Of a stretch of DNA of 64,000 nucleotides, positions 59,357-64,000 are shown in pieces. Under the pieces are notes generated by a model. It saw only the letters and a program-made list of their open reading frames with translations, was not told where the DNA came from and did no database searches. The stretch comes from Saccharopolyspora erythraea NRRL 2338 (GTDB lineage: Bacteria; Actinomycetota; Actinomycetes; Mycobacteriales; Pseudonocardiaceae): NCBI RefSeq assembly GCF_000062885.1, contig NC_009142.1:496001-560000 (forward strand), read 5' to 3'. Position 1 is the stretch's first letter; every line of letters starts with the position of its first letter. The position numbers were made by a program, and so were the translations under genes.

Positions 59357-60809
59357 GGTCGTCGCAACACAGGTGATTAACTGGCTTTGGTCAGGAGCAT
59401 AGCGAGGCGCTCGGCTGGGGAGTCCCAGCCGAGCGTTTTGCGTGGTCGCCCGTTGAGCTGTTGGGCGACGTGCTCGAGGTCCTCGGGTCCGTAAACGCTG
59501 AGGTCGGTGCCCTTGGGGAAGTACTGGCGCAGCAGTCCGTTGGTGTTTTCGTTGGTACCGCGCTGCCAGGGACTGGCCGGGTCGCAGAAGTAGACCGGCA
59601 TGTCGGTGGCCATGGTGAACTGCTTGTGGCGGGCCATCTCGGCTCCCTGGTCCCAGGTCAGCGAGCCACGGAGGTGATTCGGCAGCGTTGTGATAGTCGC
59701 TACGAGACCGTCCCGGACCGTTTCGGCGTCGTGCCCGTTCGGCAGGTGGACCAGCATGGTGTACCGCGTGGTGCGCTCTACCAGGGTGCCGATCGCGGAC
59801 TGGTTACCAGCGCCAATGATGAGATCACCCTCCCAGTGGCCGGGCACGGCCCGGTCGGCGGCCTCGGCGGGGCGGTCGCTGATCATCACCATCGGGTCGA
59901 TGAACCGCGCGGTGCGCTGGTTCGGGTTGCGGCGTGGCTTGCGGCGGGTCCGGCCGGTGCGGATCGCGGCCTGTACTTCGCGTTTGAGACCACCGCGGGC
60001 CTGGAAGTACAGCGCCTGGTAGATCGTCTCCACGCTCACTCGCATCCTCTGGTCGCCGGGATGCTCCTTGCCTAGAGCGTGGCAGATCTGCTCCGGTGAC
60101 CAGCGCTCGCGCAGGCCATCGGCCACGAACTGGCGTAACGGTCCCTGCGCGATCAGCTTGCGTTGCTTCGGGCGTGGCCGACGGGCGGCCGACGCGCGGT
60201 GGGCCGCATATGGCTGGTAGCCGCCGTGGGTGGAGTTCGCGCGGATCTCCCGCAAGATCGTGCTGGCTGAGCGCCCCAACGCGCTCCCGATGTCCCGCAG
60301 TGAGTGGCCCTCGGCCCGCAGGTCCCGGATCCGTTCCCGCTCTGCCAAGGTCAGCAGCCGGGGATGCAACTGCTTGTCCAGTGCGGACAGCTTGGGCGCC
60401 ACGGAGTTCACGTCGACGATCGTGCTGGTGCCCGTCGCGTAATCGACACGAACCCCGTTCGGGTAGGTCCGCGCGTTCCGGCTCTTGCGGACCCCGTAGT
60501 CCCAGTCCTTCGCCGTGCGCTCGTTGATGCCCACCCGCTCGGCCGCCCGTCGCCGGGGCACACCCTCTGCACGCAGCTGCTCGTACTCGTCGCGCCGGGG
60601 ATGCCGCTGCCGCGCTCGAATCGACCGCCGCCCAGCCTGCCGGGCCCAACCAAAGGCCGTGTTCCGGTTCAGGCCCAGCTCACGGGCCGCCACAGTGACG
60701 CTCCCAACCGCATCAAGCCGGTCCAGGAAACGTTGCTTCAGCTCGGCACGGTCACCCTCACATGCCACGGTCCTCGCAACTCCCACAGGTCGCAGGTGTT
60801 GCGAGGACC
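59357..60809. mobile_element. IS30-family insertion sequence
   Basis: Transposase gene flanked by imperfect terminal inverted repeats: GGTCGTCGCAACAC at 59357-59370 and GTGTTGCGAGGACC at 60796-60809 (13 of 14 match when inverted). The exact ends and any target duplication are unclear. A second GGTCCTCGCAAC lies just inside the right end at about 60769. Confidence 0.8.
59377..60786 (-). CDS. IS30-family transposase
   Basis: 469 aa. N-terminal HTH regions (SVTVAARELGLNRNTAFGWA; GHSLRDIGSALGRSASTILREIRANS, in part), RWSPEQICHAL, then a DDE core: PGHWEGDLIIGAGNQSAIGTLVERTTRY (Asp, part), LTWDQGAEMARH (Asp) and SPWQRGTNENTNGLLRQYFPKG (Glu, part). Complete and apparently active. The N-terminus is longer than in IS30 itself, with an added HTH. 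GTG start at 60786. Confidence 0.93.
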   Translation of the reverse strand: MGVARTVACEGDRAELKQRFLDRLDAVGSVTVAARELGLNRNTAFGWARQAGRRSIRARQRHPRRDEYEQLRAEGVPRRRAAERVGINERTAKDWDYGVRKSRNARTYPNGVRVDYATGTSTIVDVNSVAPKLSALDKQLHPRLLTLAERERIRDLRAEGHSLRDIGSALGRSASTILREIRANSTHGGYQPYAAHRASAARRPRPKQRKLIAQGPLRQFVADGLRERWSPEQICHALGKEHPGDQRMRVSVETIYQALYFQARGGLKREVQAAIRTGRTRRKPRRNPNQRTARFIDPMVMISDRPAEAADRAVPGHWEGDLIIGAGNQSAIGTLVERTTRYTMLVHLPNGHDAETVRDGLVATITTLPNHLRGSLTWDQGAEMARHKQFTMATDMPVYFCDPASPWQRGTNENTNGLLRQYFPKGTDLSVYGPEDLEHVAQQLNGRPRKTLGWDSPAERLAMLLTKAS

Positions 60810-61600
60810 GCTAGAACCCCCGACTGGCGAGCGGGGCCGCCTGGCTTCCGGTGGGGAGCGGCGGATCCGCCGTGGAGCGCAGTGGGTGCCTGGCGTGGCT
60901 GCGCCTTCGCCAGGTCCCCGCCGAGCCGGGCGCCCCCACGGGGGCGACGGCTGCGATTCCGCCGCCATCCCGCCACGCCGTCGCCGGGGTTTCCGCCGCG
61001 TCCCGCCGAGCCGCCGGCCGGTTCCGCCTACGCGCCGTCCGGTTCCCGCCAGCCGTCCGTCCTCGATCACCGCCAGCCGTCCGTCGGGCTTCCCGCCATC
61101 GCCCCGCCGGATTTCGCGCCACCACCCGGCTGGGCTTCCCGCCACCGCCTCGCTGGGCGTCCCGCCACTCGCCCGCCGGGCTTCCCGCCGCCCGCCCGCC
61201 GGGCTTCCCGCCGCCGTTCCGCCGAGCCGCTCGCCGCCGTTCCGCCAAGTCGACCGCTGCCGGTCCGCCGGAATCCCACCTCCCGCTCGCGGAGCTTCCC
61301 GCCGCCCACCCGCCGCACTTCCCGCCGAGGCACCTGCCGCGTCCCGCTGGCCGGAAACCAACGCACCATCGCTGAGCTGGGAAAACGCCCAGCGCCGCCC
61401 CGCGTTCGCGGCCGAACGGTCGCGCGCCGGAGCCGCCGGAAAGACCTCCTCTCGCGACCGTTCGCGCTGATCAGCGAAGTACGTTAGGAATTTGCCGGAT
61501 CGGTGAGATATGCGTCAAAAGATGGATGTGCACGACTTGTCCTCGCCGAATACTTGTTCGCCGACGGGGGTCCGGTAACGCGGAACAAGGGAGACAGCAC
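60810..61600. other. Non-coding, repeat-rich region between IS30 and the protease
   Basis: 791 bases. All six frames are poor; open ones are Pro/Arg-rich repeat translations. About 61080-61330 consists of degenerate ~24-bp repeats; the last 120 bases are AT-richer and hold the protease promoter and AAGGGAGAC ribosome-binding site. Confidence 0.55.
61086..61330. repeat. Degenerate ~24-bp tandem repeats (GGGCTTCCCGCC core)
   Basis: GGGCTTCCCGCC recurs at about 61088, 61132, 61179 and 61202, with variants GGGCGTCCCGCC (61155) and GAGCTTCCCGCC (61289). Spacers are CGCC(C/T)CGCC-like. Confidence 0.75.
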
Positions 61601-62734
61601 ATGAAGCGCAGACTTGCGGCCCGGGTGACGGGGTCCGTGATTTTCGCGGCTGGCACGATCGCCGCCCTGACCGTGCCCGCCACGGCGAATCCGACCGCGC
61701 CCGCGCCGGTCGCCGCGGAGGCCGCGACCCTGATGGAGGCGATGCAGCGCGACCTGGGCCTGACCGCCGAGCAGGCCGCTGAGCGCCTCGCCGACGAGGC
61801 CGCTGCCACCCGCGCCGACCAGAGCCTGCGCGGCACCCTCGGCTCCGCGTTCGGCGGCTCCCACTACGACGCCGCGCTCGGCAAGCTCGTCGTCGGCGTG
61901 ACCGACGCCGGCCTCCTCGACGAGGTCCGCGCCGCCGGGGCCGACGGCGAGCTGGTCCAGCACAACGTCCAGCAGCTCGACGGCGTCGCCGACGGCCTCG
62001 ACGCGCAGTCCGCGCGCGCCCCGCAGTCGGTCACCGGCTGGTACGTGGACTCCAGCAGCAACTCCGTGGTCCTGACCACCGCCCCGGGCACAGCCGGGCA
62101 GGCGACCGACTTCGTCCGCGCCAGCGGGGTGGACGCCGGCGCCGTGCGCGTCGTCGAGTCCGCCGAGCAGCCCCGGACCTACGCCGACGTCATCGGCGGC
62201 GACGCCTACTACATCGGCAGCGGTTCCCGCTGCTCGGTCGGCTTCTCCGTGCAGGGCGGCTTCGTGACCGCGGGCCACTGCGGCAACCAGGGCGACAGCA
62301 CCAGCCAGCCGAGCGGCACCTTCGAGGGCTCGTCCTTCCCGGGCAACGACTACGGCTGGGTCCGGACCGCTTCCGGCGAGAACCCGGTTCCGCTGGTCAA
62401 CGACTACCAGGGCGGCACCGTCGGCGTCGCCGGCTCCAGCGAGGCCGCCGAGGGCGCGTCGATCTGCCGTTCCGGCTCCACGACCGGCTGGCACTGCGGC
62501 ACCGTCGAGGCAAAGAACCAGACGGTGCGCTACCCGCAGGGCACCGTCGAGGGCCTGACCCGCACCAACGTGTGCGCCGAGCCCGGTGACTCCGGCGGCT
62601 CGTGGCTGTCCGGCGACCAGGCCCAGGGCGTGACCTCCGGCGGTTCGGGCGACTGCACCTCCGGCGGCACGACCTACTTCCAGCCGGTCAACGAGATCCT
62701 GCAGGCCTACGGTCTGACGCTGCTCACCCAGTGA
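61601..62734 (+). CDS. Secreted S1-family protease with pro-domain (streptogrisin/alpha-lytic type)
   Basis: 377 aa pre-pro-enzyme. Signal peptide MKRRLAARVTGSVIFAAGTI to ~30; alpha-lytic-type pro-region ~40-190 (MEAMQRDLGLTAEQAAERLA, LVVGVTDAGLLDEVRAAGAD); mature chain from about DVIGGDAYYIG. Catalytic His226 (FVTAGHCGNQ), Asp250 (PGNDYGWVRT) and Ser331 (AEPGDSGGSWLSG). Disulphide Cys pairs at 211/227, 289/299 and 325/352 are typical. ATG after AAGGGAGAC. Extracellular protein degradation. Confidence 0.93.
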   Translation: MKRRLAARVTGSVIFAAGTIAALTVPATANPTAPAPVAAEAATLMEAMQRDLGLTAEQAAERLADEAAATRADQSLRGTLGSAFGGSHYDAALGKLVVGVTDAGLLDEVRAAGADGELVQHNVQQLDGVADGLDAQSARAPQSVTGWYVDSSSNSVVLTTAPGTAGQATDFVRASGVDAGAVRVVESAEQPRTYADVIGGDAYYIGSGSRCSVGFSVQGGFVTAGHCGNQGDSTSQPSGTFEGSSFPGNDYGWVRTASGENPVPLVNDYQGGTVGVAGSSEAAEGASICRSGSTTGWHCGTVEAKNQTVRYPQGTVEGLTRTNVCAEPGDSGGSWLSGDQAQGVTSGGSGDCTSGGTTYFQPVNEILQAYGLTLLTQ

Positions 62735-62760
62735 ACCCCGAGTGACCGGTTGACCGACCG

Positions 62761-62795
62761 CGTGGGCCCCGGCGGCACGTCCGCCGGGGCCCACG
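62761..62795. terminator. Strong bidirectional terminator hairpin
   Basis: Perfect 15-bp stem CGTGGGCCCCGGCGG / CCGCCGGGGCCCACG, loop CACGT, between the convergent protease and thiE genes. Confidence 0.88.
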
Positions 62796-62801
62796 CACGT
62801 C

Positions 62802-63473
62802 CTAGCCCAGCTTGGTCCGCAGCGCCGCGGCGGCGGCGCGCGGGTCCTCGGCCTCGGTGATGGCGCGGACGACGACGACACGCCGCGCACCCGCCTGGAC
62901 CACCTCGTCGATGTTGTCCATGCCGATGCCGCCGATGGCGAACCACGGCCTGCCGTGGCCGCGGTGCTCGGCGGTGTGGCGGACCAGTTCGAGCCCGGCG
63001 GCCTCGCGTCCCGGCTTGGTCGGCGTGGTCCACACCGGGCCGGTGCAGAAGTAGTCCACGCCCTGCTCGGTGGCCGCCGAGTCGGCCTGCACGACGTCGT
63101 GCGTGGAGCGCCCGACCACCACCTGGTCGCCGACGATGCGCCGGGCCAGCTCGACGGGCAGGTCGTCCTGGCCGAGGTGCAGCACGTCGGCGTCGGCGGC
63201 CATCGCCACGTCGGCGCGGTCGTTGACCGCCAGCAGCGCGCCGTGCCGGACGCACGCCTCGGCCAGCACCTCCAGCGCGGCGAGCTCGTGGCGGGCCTCC
63301 AGCGGAGCGCCGCCCGCGCTCTTGTCCCGCAACTGGATGATGTCCACCCCGCCGTCCAGCGCCGCGTCGGCGAACTCGGCGAGATCACCTCGTTCGGTGC
63401 GCGCGTCGGTGCAGAGGTAGAGCAGGGCCTCCTCGAGGCGGGCGCGGATACCGAAACCGTCCAGTCCTGGCAT
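62802..63473 (-). CDS. thiE: Thiamine-phosphate synthase
   Basis: 223 aa TIM barrel joining HMP-PP and thiazole phosphate. [33 protein letters not shown] (pyrophosphate/Arg-Lys), [28 protein letters not shown] (parts), [30 protein letters not shown] and [20 protein letters not shown] are all present. ATG at 63473 after GAGGGGC. Divergent from the TPP riboswitch and thiO. Confidence 0.95.
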   Translation of the reverse strand: MPGLDGFGIRARLEEALLYLCTDARTERGDLAEFADAALDGGVDIIQLRDKSAGGAPLEARHELAALEVLAEACVRHGALLAVNDRADVAMAADADVLHLGQDDLPVELARRIVGDQVVVGRSTHDVVQADSAATEQGVDYFCTGPVWTTPTKPGREAAGLELVRHTAEHRGHGRPWFAIGGIGMDNIDEVVQAGARRVVVVRAITEAEDPRAAAAALRTKLG

Positions 63474-63565
63474 GCCCCTCAGGGTAACTTCTGGCACGCA
63501 CGCCGCCGGGAGATCTCGCCGCCCAGCTGACTGGGAGATCGGCGACGGGTACGGTGGAAGGCGGT

Positions 63566-63656
63566 GAGCACGGGAGTCCGCGGATGCCGGACTGAGAGGG
63601 GGCGCCAAGGCCCCGACCGTCGAACCTGATCCGGGTCATGCCGGCGCAGGGAGCGT
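63566..63656 (+). promoter_or_regulatory. TPP riboswitch (THI element)
   Basis: Shows the conserved parts in order: GGGAGTCC, GGACTGAGAGGG (the CTGAGA core), a GGGGCGCC-AAG-GCCCC helix (approximately), GACCGTCGAACCTGATCCGGGTCATGCCGGCG (core ACCTGATCCGGGT) and the closing AGGGAG. The AGGGAG also acts as the thiO Shine-Dalgarno, so ligand binding would hide it. Confidence 0.92.
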
Positions 63657-63660
63657 GGAG

Positions 63661-64000
63661 TTGTCTGAACTGTCTGGTTTGACGGCCGAGCACGTCGTCG
63701 TTGTCGGCGGCGGGGTCATCGGTCTGTCCGTCGCTTGGTGCGCGGCGCGCGCCGGTCACCGCGTGACGGTGGTCGACCCGGCGCCCGCGTCCGGCGCGTC
63801 GCACGTGGCGGGCGGGATGCTCGCACCGGTCGCCGAGGCGTGGCCCGGCGAGGAGGAGCTGCTCGAGCTGGGGGCCGCGTCGTTGCACCGCTGGCCCGAC
63901 TTCGCGGACCGGCTCGCCCGCGACGCGGGGATGCCGTCCGGTCTGCGGCCGGAGGGCACGCTCGTCGTGGGGGTCGACAGCGCCGACCGCACCGAGCTCG
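63661..64000 (+). CDS. thiO: Glycine oxidase ThiO, N-terminal part (cut by window end)
   Basis: 113 residues visible. FAD-binding Rossmann motif VVVVGGGVIGLSVAWCAARAG (in part) then VTVVDPAPASGASHVAGGMLAPVAEA, the D-amino-acid-oxidase-type signature of ThiO. Oxidises glycine to dehydroglycine for thiazole synthesis. Start probably TTG 63661, seven bases after AGGGAG of the riboswitch; GTG 63655 or TTG 63679 are other options. Confidence 0.92.
   Translation, partial: MSELSGLTAEHVVVVGGGVIGLSVAWCAARAGHRVTVVDPAPASGASHVAGGMLAPVAEAWPGEEELLELGAASLHRWPDFADRLARDAGMPSGLRPEGTLVVGVDSADRTEL

Noticed and set aside
60762-61487. 241-aa Pro/Arg-rich protein next to IS30
   Set aside because: Several phases are open at once over the 24-bp repeats, no ribosome-binding site, begins inside the IS end.

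Overview
The window is about 72% GC-rich actinobacterial chromosome. The DasR-type regulator, lone EspG-family ESX gene, AfsR/SARP regulator, secreted proteases and ectABCD cluster point to Pseudonocardiaceae. A 10.9-kb element integrated in a tRNA-Thr gene fits what I recall of pSE101 in Saccharopolyspora erythraea, so Saccharopolyspora (probably S. erythraea) is my best guess. This is inference; no search was run.

Layout. 0-2.7 kb: 3' end of cysS, rlmB, and a DUF2510/scramblase-like protein. 2.9-7.2 kb: polysaccharide O-acetylation genes (an MBOAT acyltransferase and an AlgJ/AlgX-like partner), a lamin-tail-domain protein, a His-rich repeat protein and a small secreted protein. 7.2-10.1 kb: znuBCA-type zinc/manganese ABC importer with a His-rich binding protein and a Zur-like palindrome. 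10.3-12.6 kb: MsiK/UgpC-like sugar ATPase facing a LacI-family regulator. 12.7-16.9 kb: an operon of DUF4178, DUF4247, a membrane protein, DUF350 and a membrane-anchored spermidine-synthase-like enzyme. 17.1-23.0 kb: trehalose metabolism (otsA and an unusual otsB-GH15 fusion) and a ThrE-type exporter.

23.36-34.29 kb: intact tRNA-Thr(TGT), then an integrated element bounded by a 46-bp direct repeat of the tRNA 3' end. It carries an integrase with a Cys-rich insert, several HTH proteins, a DUF3987-like replication ATPase, a GntR regulator, a 59-aa membrane protein, an XRE/TPR-like regulator, a Nudix hydrolase and a RelE/Phd-type toxin-antitoxin pair. No FtsK/TraB translocase or phage structural gene is visible. 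Its non-coding stretches are packed with perfect palindromes and iteron-like arrays of several unrelated motifs. This is the most unusual part of the window.

34.5-41.5 kb: small stress-type proteins, a tandem pair of frameshifted NPCBM-like membrane genes, a secreted trypsin-like protease, and ectA-ectB-ectC-ectD (ectoine and hydroxyectoine). 41.8-51.8 kb: ADP-ribosylglycohydrolase divergent from an AfsR/SARP regulator, SGNH hydrolase, a very Pro-rich repeat protein coupled to EspG, and DUF3159. 52-58 kb: gcvH, then an amino-sugar/sugar module (NagK-like kinase, an SDR plus lactonase-like amidohydrolase pair, a SIS-domain enzyme with a dre-like site, and a dasR homologue). 58.2-64 kb: a membrane protein, an IS30 insertion, a streptogrisin-like protease, thiE, and a TPP riboswitch before thiO (cut by the window end).
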